Source: Qipengyuania oceanensis (lineage in GTDB: Bacteria; Pseudomonadota; Alphaproteobacteria; Sphingomonadales; Sphingomonadaceae). From it: a stretch of 64,000 nucleotides of DNA. Made by a program: the position numbers and the translations under genes. Location: the NCBI RefSeq assembly GCF_009827535.1, contig NZ_WTYN01000002.1, positions 62,001-126,000 of the forward strand. The letters run 5' to 3'. Below the pieces are notes generated by a model. That model did no database searches. It saw only the letters and a program-made list of their open reading frames with translations, and was not told the DNA's origin. Numbering within the stretch: the first letter of the stretch is position 1; each line of letters begins with the position of its first letter. Shown here in pieces: positions 33,004 through 41,994 of the stretch.

Positions 33004-33879
33004 CTATCCGTGCTGATAGCCGATGCTGTCCAAGGGCGTGAGGATTTTCCCGTCCAAGCGCAGCGGGGAGAGATCGGCATTGCTCACCATGCCTATGCGC
33101 GTCGCCGGAACAGGCAGCCGGGTCCGCGGATCGGCTGTGAACAGCAACTGGTAATCGTCGCCCCAGCGCATGCATTCTCCCCTGCGCGAGGGATCGGCCA
33201 CCGATACGCGCGCGCTGTCGATCTCGAAAGCGATGCCATCGCCCGCGCTCGCCATCCGCCAGCAATCGAGCAACAGCCCGTCGGATATGTCCATCATCGC
33301 CGTGACGTGCGGCGCCAGCGCCCTGCCTTCGGCGAGGAGCGGCGCGGGTCGGCGGTAGGCCGTGCTGTCCTTCGCATTGCCATCGCGCAGGGCTTCGAAT
33401 CCCAACATGGCCGCACCGACCGGACCTGTGACGTAGATCGCGTCACCGCTACGGGCACCCCTGCGGGCCGGGACCGGCCTGTGGGTCGCACGACCGATGG
33501 CGGTGCAGCCGAGCGTCCGCGCGCCGTCGCCTGCCACCGTATCCCCGCCTAGCAGTTTCACACCGTAATGGGTCAGCACCTCGTGCAAGCCTTCGAGGAA
33601 GCGATCGTCCCCGTCACCGAGCGTATGCCCCAGCAATATGCCGACGGGCTCGGCACCCTTCGCCGCAAGGTCGGACAGGTTGACCGCCACGAGCTTCCAC
33701 GCGATGTCCGCCATGTCCTGCCCGGGCAGCCAGTGCCGCCCTTCGATCATGGCATCATGCGTCAGGATCAGCGTCTCGTCGCCGATTTCCAGGATCGCGG
33801 CATCGTCACGAAGTCCGCGCGCGCCCGCGTGGAGCGGCAGGGTGCGCAGCGCCGCGATGAATGCGCCTTCGTCGATCAG
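33004..33879 (-). CDS. thiL: Thiamine-monophosphate kinase, probable CTG start
   Basis: Phosphorylates thiamine monophosphate to the active diphosphate. About 291 residues: FIAALRTLPLHAGARGLRDDAAILE is the ThiL N-terminus, with DDAA and later DISDGLLLDCWRMA binding Mg-ATP. LLGGDTVAGDG and GDDYQLLFTA are also conserved. The homologous region begins at LIDEGAFIAAL. No ATG, GTG or TTG exists in frame between there and a point 64 codons inside nusB. The codon CTG at 33879 overlaps the nusB stop as CTGA, exactly as ATGA does at other junctions here, and AGG lies just before it; so a CTG start is the best reading. Confidence 0.9.
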   Translation of the reverse strand: MIDEGAFIAALRTLPLHAGARGLRDDAAILEIGDETLILTHDAMIEGRHWLPGQDMADIAWKLVAVNLSDLAAKGAEPVGILLGHTLGDGDDRFLEGLHEVLTHYGVKLLGGDTVAGDGARTLGCTAIGRATHRPVPARRGARSGDAIYVTGPVGAAMLGFEALRDGNAKDSTAYRRPAPLLAEGRALAPHVTAMMDISDGLLLDCWRMASAGDGIAFEIDSARVSVADPSRRGECMRWGDDYQLLFTADPRTRLPVPATRIGMVSNADLSPLRLDGKILTPLDSIGYQHG

Positions 33880-34334
33880 CGCACCTGTTTCGACACCGCG
33901 TCGAGCACGCCATTGACGAACTTGGCCTCGCGGTCGTCGAAGAAGGCCTTGGCGACGTCGACGTACTCGCTGATCACCGTGCCGATCGGGACGTCGGGGC
34001 GGGCGACCAGTTCGTAGGTTCCGGCCCGCAGGACCTGCAGCATCGTCTTGTCGAGCCGCGAGATCTTCCATCCGTCGGCGAGCTTGCCGGAAATGATCTC
34101 GTCAAGCTCGTCGCGCCGGGCATCGACACCGCCGACCACGTCGTCGAAGAAATCGATCTCGGCATCGGCGTAATGCTCGTCCTCGATCACCTGACCAAGC
34201 CGGTGCTGGTGAAACTCGTTGAGCAGGCGCGCCAGCGCGGTCTTCTCCATCGACTGCTGGTACAGCGCCTGGACGGCGGCGAGCCGGGCAGCGGAGCGGG
34301 CCTGGGCGCGCGGGGAAGGCGAAGGTCTGGTCAC
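33876..34334 (-). CDS. nusB: Transcription antitermination factor NusB
   Basis: 152 residues, all-helical. ARSAARLAAVQALYQQSMEKT is the Arg-rich N-terminal helix that binds boxA RNA with NusE. LDKTMLQVLRAGTYEL and VISEYVDVAKAFFDDREAKFVNGVLDAV are the conserved NusB helices. It supports rRNA antitermination. Sits in a tight unit: ATGA overlap with hisD upstream and CTGA overlap with thiL downstream. Confidence 0.96.
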   Translation of the reverse strand: MTRPSPSPRAQARSAARLAAVQALYQQSMEKTALARLLNEFHQHRLGQVIEDEHYADAEIDFFDDVVGGVDARRDELDEIISGKLADGWKISRLDKTMLQVLRAGTYELVARPDVPIGTVISEYVDVAKAFFDDREAKFVNGVLDAVSKQVR

Positions 34335-35626
34335 TTGAGGCGTTCCTCGATCGAGCGGGCGTGGGCCGGAAGCCCTTCGGCATGGGCGAGCGCGGCCGCA
34401 GCCGGGCCGATCGCGCCGAGACCGGCATCGCCGACCTCGATGAAACTCGTGCGCTTCATGAAATCGAGCACCGACAGCCCGCTGCTGAAGCGAGCGCGCC
34501 GCCCGGTGGGTAGCACGTGATTGGGCCCGGCGACGTAGTCTCCCACGGCCTCCGGCGTCATCCGGCCGAGGAAAACGCTGCCGGCATGCTTGATGCGCCC
34601 GAACAGCGGCTCGGGATCCGCGACAGCCAGCTCGACATGCTCGGCGGCGAGCCGGTTGGCGAGCGGCACCGCATCGTTCAGGTCATCGACGATGATCATT
34701 GCGCCATGGGCGTCGATGCTTGCCCGGGCGGTCTTCGCGGTGGAAAGCTGCGCGCATTGCAGGTCGATGCAGTCACCGACCTGCATCGCGAATTCCTCGT
34801 CGTCCGTAATGAGGATCGATTGCGAGGACGGGTCGTGCTCCGCCTGGCTGAGCAGGTCGGCGGCGATCCAGTCGGGATCGTTCTGCCCGTCGGCGATCAC
34901 CAGGATCTCGCTTGGCCCGGCGACCATGTCGATGCCGACCACGCCGTAAAGCTGACGCTTGGCTTCTGCGACCCAGGCATTGCCGGGACCGGTGACGACG
35001 TCGACCGGCCGGATCGTGTTCGTGCCGTAGGCGAGCGCGGCCACGGCGTGCGCACCGCCGATGCGCCAGATCTCGTCGACCCCGGCGATATGAGCCGCGG
35101 CCAGCACCAGCGGATTGCTTTCGCCCTTGCGGGTCGGCGTGACGACCGCAATCCGCTCGACCCCCGCAACCTTGGCGGGGATGGCGTTCATCAGCAGGGA
35201 AGAGGGATAGGCGGCGCGCCCGCCGGGCACGTAGAGGCCGGCAGCTTCGACCGCGTTCCACCGCGCGCCAAGCCGAATTCCGGCATCGTCGCGATAGTCG
35301 CGATCCGTCGGCAGCTGCGCTTCGTGATAGGCGCGGATGCGGCTGGCCGCGAGTTCCAGCGCGTCGCGCAGGTCGGTCTCCAGCGCGTCGTAGGCGGCCT
35401 TGCATTCATCGAGCGAAATCGACCAGCCGTCGCCGCCATCGGGCGCGAGGCGGTGGTCGTCGAAGCGCATCGAATAGTCGACCAGTGCCTTGTCGCCGCG
35501 TGCGCGGACCTCGGCAATGATCCCCGCGACATCGCGGGCGACGCCCGGATCGCTGTCGCGACGCGAGTTGACGAGCTTCCTGAACTTGGCTTCGAAGCCC
35601 TCGTCTTTGGCGCGCAGGATCTGCAT
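34331..35626 (-). CDS. hisD: Histidinol dehydrogenase
   Basis: Last two steps of histidine synthesis: histidinol to histidine using two NAD+. 431 residues. LYVPGGRAAYPSSLLMNAIPAKVAGV is the family signature, GPGNAWVAEAKRQLYG follows, and DMVAGPSEILV and the SQAEHDPSSQSILIT loop carry zinc and catalytic residues (Gln/His). Starts at the ATG 35626, which shares one base with the hisG stop; its own stop overlaps nusB (ATGA). Confidence 0.97.
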   Translation of the reverse strand: MQILRAKDEGFEAKFRKLVNSRRDSDPGVARDVAGIIAEVRARGDKALVDYSMRFDDHRLAPDGGDGWSISLDECKAAYDALETDLRDALELAASRIRAYHEAQLPTDRDYRDDAGIRLGARWNAVEAAGLYVPGGRAAYPSSLLMNAIPAKVAGVERIAVVTPTRKGESNPLVLAAAHIAGVDEIWRIGGAHAVAALAYGTNTIRPVDVVTGPGNAWVAEAKRQLYGVVGIDMVAGPSEILVIADGQNDPDWIAADLLSQAEHDPSSQSILITDDEEFAMQVGDCIDLQCAQLSTAKTARASIDAHGAMIIVDDLNDAVPLANRLAAEHVELAVADPEPLFGRIKHAGSVFLGRMTPEAVGDYVAGPNHVLPTGRRARFSSGLSVLDFMKRTSFIEVGDAGLGAIGPAAAALAHAEGLPAHARSIEERLK

Positions 35627-36285
35627 CAGGCGGCCTGCCGCCTGGCTGCGTCGGCACGGAATGCCTCGACCAGTTCGCCGACGCGCGGATCGGTCTTGAG
35701 CGCCGCGCGATTGACGATCAGGCGCGCGGAGATGTCGAGAATGCGCGACGTTTCGACCAGGCCGTTGTCCCTGAGGGTCTGTCCGGTCGAGACGAGGTCG
35801 ACGATCCGGCCCGACAGCCCGAGGCTGGGAGCCAGCTCCATCGCGCCGTTCAGCTTGACGCATTCGGCCTGGATGCCGCGTTCCTCGAAATGGCGGCGGG
35901 TCAGGTTGGGATATTTGGTCGCGACGCGCAGGTGGCTCGCGCCGTCGATCGCATCCGCGCCCTGCGCCGGCTCGGCGACCGACAGGCGGCAATGACCGAT
36001 GTCGAGATCGACCGGGGCGTAGAGGTCCGAATAGTCGAATTCCTCGACTACGTCGGAACCGACGATGCCGATCTGGGCCGCGCCGTGCGCGACGAAAGTG
36101 GCGACGTCGAATGCCCGCACCCGGATAATCCGCATGTCGGCGCGGTTCGTGCCGAAGGAGAGGGCGCGGTTGGACTTGTCGTGGAAACCGGCTTCGGGTT
36201 CGATACCGGCGCGCGCCATCACCGGCAGCGCCTCGTCCAGAATGCGGCCCTTGGGAACGGCGAAGGTCAATTGCTTTGCGCTCAT
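35626..36285 (-). CDS. hisG: ATP phosphoribosyltransferase, short form
   Basis: Commits ATP and PRPP to histidine synthesis. 219 residues, so it is the short HisG(S) form lacking the regulatory domain; such enzymes need HisZ for activity and feedback control, and hisZ is not in this window. [16 protein letters not shown], the [11 protein letters not shown] loop and the PRPP-site [14 protein letters not shown] are intact. ATG at 36285 starts [13 protein letters not shown]; a longer frame exists but is not homologous. First gene of hisG-hisD-nusB-thiL. Confidence 0.96.
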   Translation of the reverse strand: MSAKQLTFAVPKGRILDEALPVMARAGIEPEAGFHDKSNRALSFGTNRADMRIIRVRAFDVATFVAHGAAQIGIVGSDVVEEFDYSDLYAPVDLDIGHCRLSVAEPAQGADAIDGASHLRVATKYPNLTRRHFEERGIQAECVKLNGAMELAPSLGLSGRIVDLVSTGQTLRDNGLVETSRILDISARLIVNRAALKTDPRVGELVEAFRADAARRQAA

Positions 36286-36328
36286 TGCGCCGCGCATCTA
36301 GGTGCTGAGGGCGGAAAGGGCAACGCTA

Positions 36329-37417
36329 ATGGGTGACCGGCCAGGATACGTACTGATGGACATGCACCAGAAGGGTGAGGGCATGGTTCGCAAGGCCTTT
36401 CTCAACCAGGTGGCCTATTGCCAGCATGCCGGTGCGGAGACGACCGCCAGAGTCGTCGAGGCGATACTGAGCGTCCTCGAAAGCGACACCAGCAACGCCC
36501 TGCTCGAACGTATCCGCCAGTGGCAGGGCGCCCCGTCGGCAGACGCGCTGCCGCTCCGGATAACGGGCGGCATCCATTCGCTGCACCTGTCCGGCGAGGC
36601 GCCGGAACTCATGCCCATCTATCGCGGCATTCCAGCCGACGATCAGGCGATCCTGACCGAGCTGATGATCGCTCACGAAGCGCAGCTCATGCCGTGGCTA
36701 GACGGGCCGCCGCAAACCAACGAGGCGGGGCGCTCTTCCAATTTCATCGCGGCGATGCTGTGGCTGGCCGCAGAGGGGCTGCCAGCGAAGTTCGAATGCC
36801 TCGAGATCGGGTCTAGCGCCGGGATCAACCTGATGCTCGATCGCTATGGCTACAGCCTGGGCGGAGTGAACGTCGGTCTCCCGGTACCGGTCATGCGCTT
36901 CGATCCGGAGTGGAAGGGGCCGCCGCCTCCTTCGCAAGCGATCGAAATCGTCTCGACCAGGGGTTGCGATATCGCGCCGGTCGACCTGACCGACGCCCGC
37001 GAGGCGCTGCGGCTCAAGGCGTATATCTGGCCCGAGCACACCGTGCGGTTCGACCGGATGGAGGCAGCGATCCGGGCGGCAAAGGACCGTGCGCCCGACC
37101 TGGTGAAGATGAACGCGGCCGATTTCGTCGAGCAGGAATTGCAGCAACCGCAGGACGAAGGCGTCACGCGGTTGCTGATGCACTCGATCGTTTGGCAATA
37201 CGTCCCGGAGGACCAGCAGCAGCGGATCACTGCCGCTATGGAGGCCGGCGGGGCGAAGGCGACGGCGGAGAAGCCGCTGGCATGGGTCAAGGTCGAGGCC
37301 GACAGGACGGTCCACCGCCACATGCTCAAGGTCCGGTACTGGCCCGGCGGCGAGGAAGAGACGCAGCTTGCCTGGTCGCATCCGCATGGCGCGGAAATCG
37401 AGTGGATCGCGGGCTAG
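36329..37417 (+). CDS. DUF2332 family protein
   Basis: 362 residues resembling the DUF2332 group, whose function is unknown. GRSSNFIAAMLWLA and FECLEIGSSAGINLMLDRYGY look like an S-adenosylmethionine-binding Rossmann loop (E-I-G-S-S-A-G), suggesting a methyltransferase-like fold; this is inference. LLMHSIVWQYVPEDQQQRI and WSHPHGAEIEWIAG complete the C-terminal half. Start at 36329 has AAAGGG 8 nt upstream; ATGs at 36356 and later are alternatives. Divergent from hisG, 43 bp apart, and its stop abuts the next convergent gene with no spacer. Confidence 0.75.
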   Translation: MGDRPGYVLMDMHQKGEGMVRKAFLNQVAYCQHAGAETTARVVEAILSVLESDTSNALLERIRQWQGAPSADALPLRITGGIHSLHLSGEAPELMPIYRGIPADDQAILTELMIAHEAQLMPWLDGPPQTNEAGRSSNFIAAMLWLAAEGLPAKFECLEIGSSAGINLMLDRYGYSLGGVNVGLPVPVMRFDPEWKGPPPPSQAIEIVSTRGCDIAPVDLTDAREALRLKAYIWPEHTVRFDRMEAAIRAAKDRAPDLVKMNAADFVEQELQQPQDEGVTRLLMHSIVWQYVPEDQQQRITAAMEAGGAKATAEKPLAWVKVEADRTVHRHMLKVRYWPGGEEETQLAWSHPHGAEIEWIAG

Positions 37418-38314
37418 TCAGTCCGTCCGCGCGAGGAAATCGTCGATCGCCGAATTGACCCGATCCGGCGCCTGCCAGGTCAGGAAATGGCCGCAGCCGG
37501 GTATCTTCACGAGCGTCAGGTCGGCGACATGCTCGTCGAGCCCTTCGATCAGCTTGGGGCTGAGCGCATGGTCGTCCATCGCCCAGACCACCAGCGTCGG
37601 GATGGTCAGTTTCGGAACGCGCGGGATCTTTGCATCAGGCGGAATCTCCAGCGGCGCGTCGGGCGGCGGGACGGACAGCGGTGTCGCGCGATACCAGTTG
37701 AGCATGGCGATCGCGGCCTCGCCATCGGACCAGTCGGAAAGGACGGCCGCGCGCTCGTCCGGATCGTCGGGCAATGCGCCGTTGCCGCTCCCGTCGAGCA
37801 GCACGCTCAGGCCCTTCTCGCGAATTTCCGCATCGCGCGAGGTGTCGCGATACAGGCGCATGTACTGGCCCATCGCGCGCTGATGCGCGTCGGTCCACAG
37901 CAGCTTCGAATAGAGCACCGGATGGGCGGCGTTCGCCAGGATCGCCCGGTCGACCCGCTCGCCTTGCCCCCTCATCGCCACGCCCCAGGCAAGCGCGCCA
38001 CCCCAGTCGTGGCCGACGATCGAGAAGCGCTCGATTCCCAGCGCATCGGCGAGCAGGAACACGTCGCCGATCAGCTTGTCGGGCGTATAGTGTTCCGCGC
38101 CTTCCGGCTTCGACGATCCGCGATAGCCACGCTGGTCGGGCGCGATGCAGCGATAGCGATCGCGAAGATGCGCGACCTGATGCCGCCAAGTGCGATGGCT
38201 TTCGGGAAAGCCGTGCAGGAAGATGAGTACCGGCGCGTCGCGCGGTCCTTCGTCGACGCAATCGAGCTCGATCCCGTTGCCGAGGGCGACCCGCGTCTGC
38301 GCAAAACCGGTCAC
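37418..38314 (-). CDS. Alpha/beta hydrolase (epoxide hydrolase/haloalkane dehalogenase-like)
   Basis: 298 residues. FLHGFPESHRTWRHQ is the oxyanion loop, DQRGYRGSSKP follows, and SIVGHDWGGALAWG carries the nucleophile Asp in G-H-D-W-G, as in epoxide hydrolases. MDDHALSPKLIEG and GCGHFLTWQAPD hold the acid and the His. Cytosolic. It begins with GTG at 38314, overlapping the upstream SDR stop as GTGA. A close relative is found at 58827-59798. Confidence 0.9.
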   Translation of the reverse strand: MTGFAQTRVALGNGIELDCVDEGPRDAPVLIFLHGFPESHRTWRHQVAHLRDRYRCIAPDQRGYRGSSKPEGAEHYTPDKLIGDVFLLADALGIERFSIVGHDWGGALAWGVAMRGQGERVDRAILANAAHPVLYSKLLWTDAHQRAMGQYMRLYRDTSRDAEIREKGLSVLLDGSGNGALPDDPDERAAVLSDWSDGEAAIAMLNWYRATPLSVPPPDAPLEIPPDAKIPRVPKLTIPTLVVWAMDDHALSPKLIEGLDEHVADLTLVKIPGCGHFLTWQAPDRVNSAIDDFLARTD

Positions 38315-39120
38315 TCGGCTTCCATCTTGTCCATGTACCCGCGCTCGACCATCGCGGCGACCTGGTCGAACAGTGCATCGGGCGTCCGGCGCGCTTCGCC
38401 CATCGCCAGTTCGCCTCCTTCGGCGACGATGATCTCGCGCGTTCCCGCGGCCATGGCATCGACCATGGTCCGGGCAGCATCGGATGGCGCGATACCGTTG
38501 TCGATGACCTCGTCGCTGCGGCCACGCTTCTCTCCGCCCGCGGTCAGCGCGTTGCGGCTGACGTCGGTCGCGATCGAGCCGGGATAGATCACGTGGACCT
38601 GGACGCCGGTCTGCGAAAGCTCGGCGCGCAACGCGTCGCCATAGCCCGCAAGGCCGAACTTGGCGGCGGAGTAGGCGGTGCGCATCGGTACGCCGACCTT
38701 GCCGGCGATGGAGCTGATGAAGGCAAGATGGCCGCTGCCACGCTCTGTCATATGGCCGATCAGGCCTTGTGCGAAGGCGATCTGCGCGGTCAGGTCGATG
38801 TCGATGATGTCGCGATAGACCTGCATGTCGGTCTTGAGCGCACGGCTGCGCTGCGAGACGCCGGCATTGGCGATGGCGACATCGACGCCGCCTTTCCACG
38901 CGGCGGCTTTGGCGGTGGCTTCGGCCAGAGCATCGTCGTTGCGCACGTCGAACGGCAGAAGCAGCGTCTCGCCGCAATCCGTCGCGACTTCGGCCAGCCG
39001 CGCCTCGTCACGGCCAGACAGTACCAGGTGCGCGCCGCGCGATGCGAATTCGCGCGCCAGCGCGGCGCCGATGCCGGAGGATGCGCCCGTGATCCAGACG
39101 GTCTTGTTCTCGAAACTCAT
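38311..39120 (-). CDS. Short-chain dehydrogenase/reductase
   Basis: 269 residues of the classical SDR fold: VWITGASSGIGAALAREFA binds NAD(P), NAGVSQ stabilises the sheet, SSIAGKVGVPMRTAYSAAKFG gives Ser-Tyr-Lys catalysis. FDVRNDDALAEA contacts the cofactor adenine. The ~50 residues after YPGSIATDV are a substrate lid with an Arg/Ser segment. Substrate unknown. Overlaps both neighbours by four bases: pirin upstream (ATGA) and the hydrolase downstream (GTGA), so the four genes from Nudix to hydrolase form one unit. Confidence 0.92.
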   Translation of the reverse strand: MSFENKTVWITGASSGIGAALAREFASRGAHLVLSGRDEARLAEVATDCGETLLLPFDVRNDDALAEATAKAAAWKGGVDVAIANAGVSQRSRALKTDMQVYRDIIDIDLTAQIAFAQGLIGHMTERGSGHLAFISSIAGKVGVPMRTAYSAAKFGLAGYGDALRAELSQTGVQVHVIYPGSIATDVSRNALTAGGEKRGRSDEVIDNGIAPSDAARTMVDAMAAGTREIIVAEGGELAMGEARRTPDALFDQVAAMVERGYMDKMEAE

Positions 39121-40001
39121 GGATAGCTCACCGTTTTTGGCTGCCCCTCGGGCAGCGGGATACGTTCGTCGCTGTCGCCCGGCACGGTCGGGAAGCGCTG
39201 TGCCTCCCAGTCCTCGCGCGCCTGGCGGATGCGGTCGCGGTCGGAACTGACGAAGTTCCACCACACGTGGCGCTTGGTTGCGAAGGCTTCGCCGCCGAGC
39301 AGCATGACCCGGCCACCGCGCTCGCTCGACAACGTCATGTTGCGTCCGGGCGCGAGCACGGTCAGCTCGTAGAGGCCGAGCGCTTCGCCATCGATACTTG
39401 CCTCGCCGCCGACCAGCATGACCGCACGCTCGTCGGCGCTGATCTCGATCGGCAGCGCGCCGCCACTGCCCAGCACGATCTCGGCATAGATGGTGTCGGC
39501 ATGCGTGGTGGTGGGCGCGCGCTTGCCCCACAATTCGCCCATGATGACGATAGCTTTGGCGCAAGTGTCCTCGACGACCGGCAAGTCCGAAATCGCCTCG
39601 AAAGCCGGGTCGATCTCCTCGCGCCCGTCGGGCAGGGCGAGCCAGGTCTGCATTCCGTAGAGCCTGGGGCCGCTGGCCCGGTCCGCTCCGGGCGAGCGTT
39701 CGGAATGCACGATCCCGCGCCCGGCGGTCATCAGGTTTACCTGCCCCGGCCGGATCGTCGAGAAACTGCCGATGCTGTCGCGGTGGTCAATCGCGCCCTC
39801 GAACAGCCAGGTCACCGTCGCGAGATTGATATGCGGATGGGGGCGTACGTCCATGCCCGATCCGATGTCGAGTTGTGCCGGCCCGAACTGGTCGACGAAG
39901 ATGAAGGGGCCGACCATGGTCCTCGCTTTGGAAGGAATCGCGCGGCGAACCTGGAACTGGCCGAGATCGTGCGTGACGGGGGTGATGGTCTGTTCGATCA
40001 T
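39117..40001 (-). CDS. Pirin-family cupin protein
   Basis: 294 residues with two cupin domains. The metal-binding N-terminal cupin contains RPHPHINLATVTWLFEGAIDHRDS and, later, TAGRGIVHSERS, giving three His and a Glu for iron. Pirins have been described as quercetinases or redox-sensing transcriptional cofactors; which applies here is unknown. ATGA overlap with the downstream SDR; the upstream Nudix stop overlaps its start. Confidence 0.93.
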   Translation of the reverse strand: MIEQTITPVTHDLGQFQVRRAIPSKARTMVGPFIFVDQFGPAQLDIGSGMDVRPHPHINLATVTWLFEGAIDHRDSIGSFSTIRPGQVNLMTAGRGIVHSERSPGADRASGPRLYGMQTWLALPDGREEIDPAFEAISDLPVVEDTCAKAIVIMGELWGKRAPTTTHADTIYAEIVLGSGGALPIEISADERAVMLVGGEASIDGEALGLYELTVLAPGRNMTLSSERGGRVMLLGGEAFATKRHVWWNFVSSDRDRIRQAREDWEAQRFPTVPGDSDERIPLPEGQPKTVSYP

Positions 40002-40453
40002 GCGGCGATTTCCTCTCGGACAAGGTCGGCAAGGTTGTCCGGAAAGAGTGCTTCGTGCCAGTCGGCAAGTTCGTTCAGCGTGAACCAGCGATGCTGCGTC
40101 ATCAGCCGTCTTTCCTGCTCGGTATGGAGCGCGGTGTCGATCACCGGTTTCTCGACGCGGACCAGGTAGAAGCGCTCGTCGCCCTGCACGGGCTCACCCT
40201 CAACGGTCACGTATTCGGGCGTCAGTCTGGCGATTTGCGGACCCGGCTCTGCGCCGATGCCCGTTTCCTCGAGAAGCTCGCGCCGTGCCGCATCCTCGAA
40301 GCGTTCGCCGGCCTCGCACTCCCCTCCGGCCGTGACCCAGAAGGGCGGGCGACCGGGGACATCGTACCGGAACATCAGGGTGCGCATGTCGGCGTCGACG
40401 AGGATGATCCGTGCCGATCGGCGCAGGCGAAGAGCCGCGTTAAGCTGGTGCAT
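39998..40453 (-). CDS. NUDIX hydrolase
   Basis: 151 residues. The Nudix box GGECEAGERFEDAARRELLE continues with ETGI, matching G-x5-E-x7-R-E-x-x-E-E-x-G-[ILV], so Mg-dependent pyrophosphohydrolysis is expected. YDVPGRPPFWVTAGG and the C-terminal HRWFTLNELADW are typical of the ADP-ribose/NADH-like subgroup, but the substrate cannot be fixed. Overlaps bolA by 14 bp downstream and pirin by 4 bp. Confidence 0.92.
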   Translation of the reverse strand: MHQLNAALRLRRSARIILVDADMRTLMFRYDVPGRPPFWVTAGGECEAGERFEDAARRELLEETGIGAEPGPQIARLTPEYVTVEGEPVQGDERFYLVRVEKPVIDTALHTEQERRLMTQHRWFTLNELADWHEALFPDNLADLVREEIAA

Positions 40454-40709
40454 CGGCCTTGATCGCTACCGCGTGAACACGCTCGCCGACGATATCGCCG
40501 AGCGCGGCGATCACCGCGCGCTGTCGGGCCAGCCGGTTCATCCCGGCGAATTGTGGTGCCTCGATCACTACGGTGAAATGCGATTCGCCCGAGCCGTCGT
40601 CACCCGAATGTCCGTGGTGCATGGCACTGTCGTTGATTACTTCGAGCCGCGTCGGCGCGAAGGCCTCGCGCAGCAATTCTTCCATTTCCTGCTGGACCGG
40701 TCCGGCCAT
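40440..40709 (-). CDS. bolA: BolA family protein
   Basis: 89 residues. LREAFAPTRLEVINDSAMHHGHSG gives the conserved BolA loop; ESHFTVVIEAPQFAGMNRLARQRAV has the invariant His and the Arg of the helix-turn-helix-like half, and VHAVAIKAD ends it. BolA proteins pair with monothiol glutaredoxins in iron-sulfur trafficking and stress response; no glutaredoxin gene is nearby. ATG 40709 starts MAGPVQQEM; the longer frame is not homologous. The Nudix gene starts before it on the same strand. Confidence 0.93.
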   Translation of the reverse strand: MAGPVQQEMEELLREAFAPTRLEVINDSAMHHGHSGDDGSGESHFTVVIEAPQFAGMNRLARQRAVIAALGDIVGERVHAVAIKADAPA

Positions 40710-40767
40710 GCGTCGAATCTCCTGCTGGGGCTTTCCATAGCGCACCCCACTCCCCATTCTAGCACGA

Positions 40768-41361
40768 ATGCGCCCGACCAAGTTCCATGGACGATACGAG
40801 AATACCGACAAGGTGTGCGAGCACCCCACCTGCCAGGAAGCGGGGGAGTTCCGCGCGCCCGGTGACCGCAGGCACGGCTTCGACGGGCCGGGCGAATGGC
40901 GGTGGTTCTGCCTCGACCACGTGCGCGAATTCAACGCCGGATATGACTGGTTCGAGGGCATGAGCGCAGAGGAAATCTATGCCGCGCAGGCGCCCGGCGC
41001 GGGCTGGCGGACCGAACAGCCCGCCTATCGCCCCACGGCCGGAGTGGACGGCATGCCGCGATGGGCCGATTTCGACGACCCGCTCGACGCGATCTCCGCC
41101 CGTGCCGCCGGCATCAAGAGCCGCGCCCGGCGCGAGGCGGAGATGGCGATGGCCGGGCGTTTCAGCCGCGAAGAGGCGCAGGCGCTCGAGGTCATGGGTC
41201 TGGGGCTCGACGTCGATCGTCAACGGCTGCGGCGGCGCTACTCCGAACTCGTCCGGCGCTATCACCCGGATCGCAACGGCGGGGATCGCAAGTACGAGGC
41301 CCGCCTCAACCGGGTGGTCGAAGCCTACCAGACGCTCAGGAAATCGCGCGTCTTCGCCTGA
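40768..41361 (+). CDS. J-domain (DnaJ-like) co-chaperone
   Basis: 197 residues. The J domain is at the C-terminus (about 130-197): EVMGLGLDVDRQRLRRRYSEL, then RRYHPDRNGGD with the HPD tripeptide that stimulates DnaK ATPase, then KYEARLNRVVEAYQTL. The N-terminal half has C-x4-C and FCLDHV with VREFNAGYDWFEGMS, an Alphaproteobacteria-specific segment that may bind zinc. No Gly/Phe or substrate domain, so a specialised partner for DnaK. Divergent from bolA and abutting the GST gene convergently. Confidence 0.9.
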   Translation: MRPTKFHGRYENTDKVCEHPTCQEAGEFRAPGDRRHGFDGPGEWRWFCLDHVREFNAGYDWFEGMSAEEIYAAQAPGAGWRTEQPAYRPTAGVDGMPRWADFDDPLDAISARAAGIKSRARREAEMAMAGRFSREEAQALEVMGLGLDVDRQRLRRRYSELVRRYHPDRNGGDRKYEARLNRVVEAYQTLRKSRVFA

Positions 41362-41991
41362 TCAGCCGGCCTGTGCCGCAGCGATCAGCTTCTGGTCGAT
41401 CTGTGTCGCTTCCCGGTAGCGCTCGCGCGCGGTGAGCCGGTCGACATAGGCACGGAAGGAGGCTCGCTCGCCGATCGTGCCGAACCGCAGTCCCCAGATG
41501 AACTGGCTGCCGAGATAGACGTCGGCCATGGTGAAACGCGCGCCGCAGGCATGGTCGTGAGAGGACAGCCACTGGTCGAGCGTGTCGAGCGTCAGGTCGA
41601 GCGAGCCGAAGCCTGCCATCCCGCGCCGTTCTTCCGGCACTTCCCAGCCCATCGCACCGGCGACGACTGCCTGCTCCAGCGGCCCGGCGGCGAAGAACAG
41701 CCAACGGAAGTAATCGGCTTTCTCGTGCCTTTCGGGCAGCAGCCCGCTCTCGGGATGCGTCTCGGCAAGATAATGGCAGATCGCCGCGCATTCGGTGACG
41801 ACGTGGACGTGGTCTCCGTCGTGATGGACCAGCACGGGGACCTTCGCCATCGGATTGACGTCGAGCAGGCCCCGCGGCTTGTTCGACAGGTCGACCAGCT
41901 CGGTTTCGTAGTCCGCGCCCGCTTCCTGCAATGCCCAGCGCACGATCTGGCCGCGGCTCATCGGCTGGGTGAAGAACGTGAAATCCGCCAT
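41362..41991 (-). CDS. Glutathione S-transferase
   Basis: 209 residues, thioredoxin-fold N-terminus and helical C-terminus. FFTQPMSRGQIVRWALQEAG has the Ser/Arg region of the active site, PMAKVPVLVHHD the cis-Pro, and ECAAICHYLAETHP the Glu-Ser-like glutathione loop with Cys-Ala instead. FTMADVYLGSQFIWG is the C-terminal N-capping box. Three bases separate it from the DUF1428 gene upstream. Confidence 0.9.
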   Translation of the reverse strand: MADFTFFTQPMSRGQIVRWALQEAGADYETELVDLSNKPRGLLDVNPMAKVPVLVHHDGDHVHVVTECAAICHYLAETHPESGLLPERHEKADYFRWLFFAAGPLEQAVVAGAMGWEVPEERRGMAGFGSLDLTLDTLDQWLSSHDHACGARFTMADVYLGSQFIWGLRFGTIGERASFRAYVDRLTARERYREATQIDQKLIAAAQAG

Positions 41992-41994
41992 GCG

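Noticed and set aside
33879-34071. ATG at 34071 as the thiL start
   Set aside because: It would add 64 non-homologous residues read out of frame through nusB.
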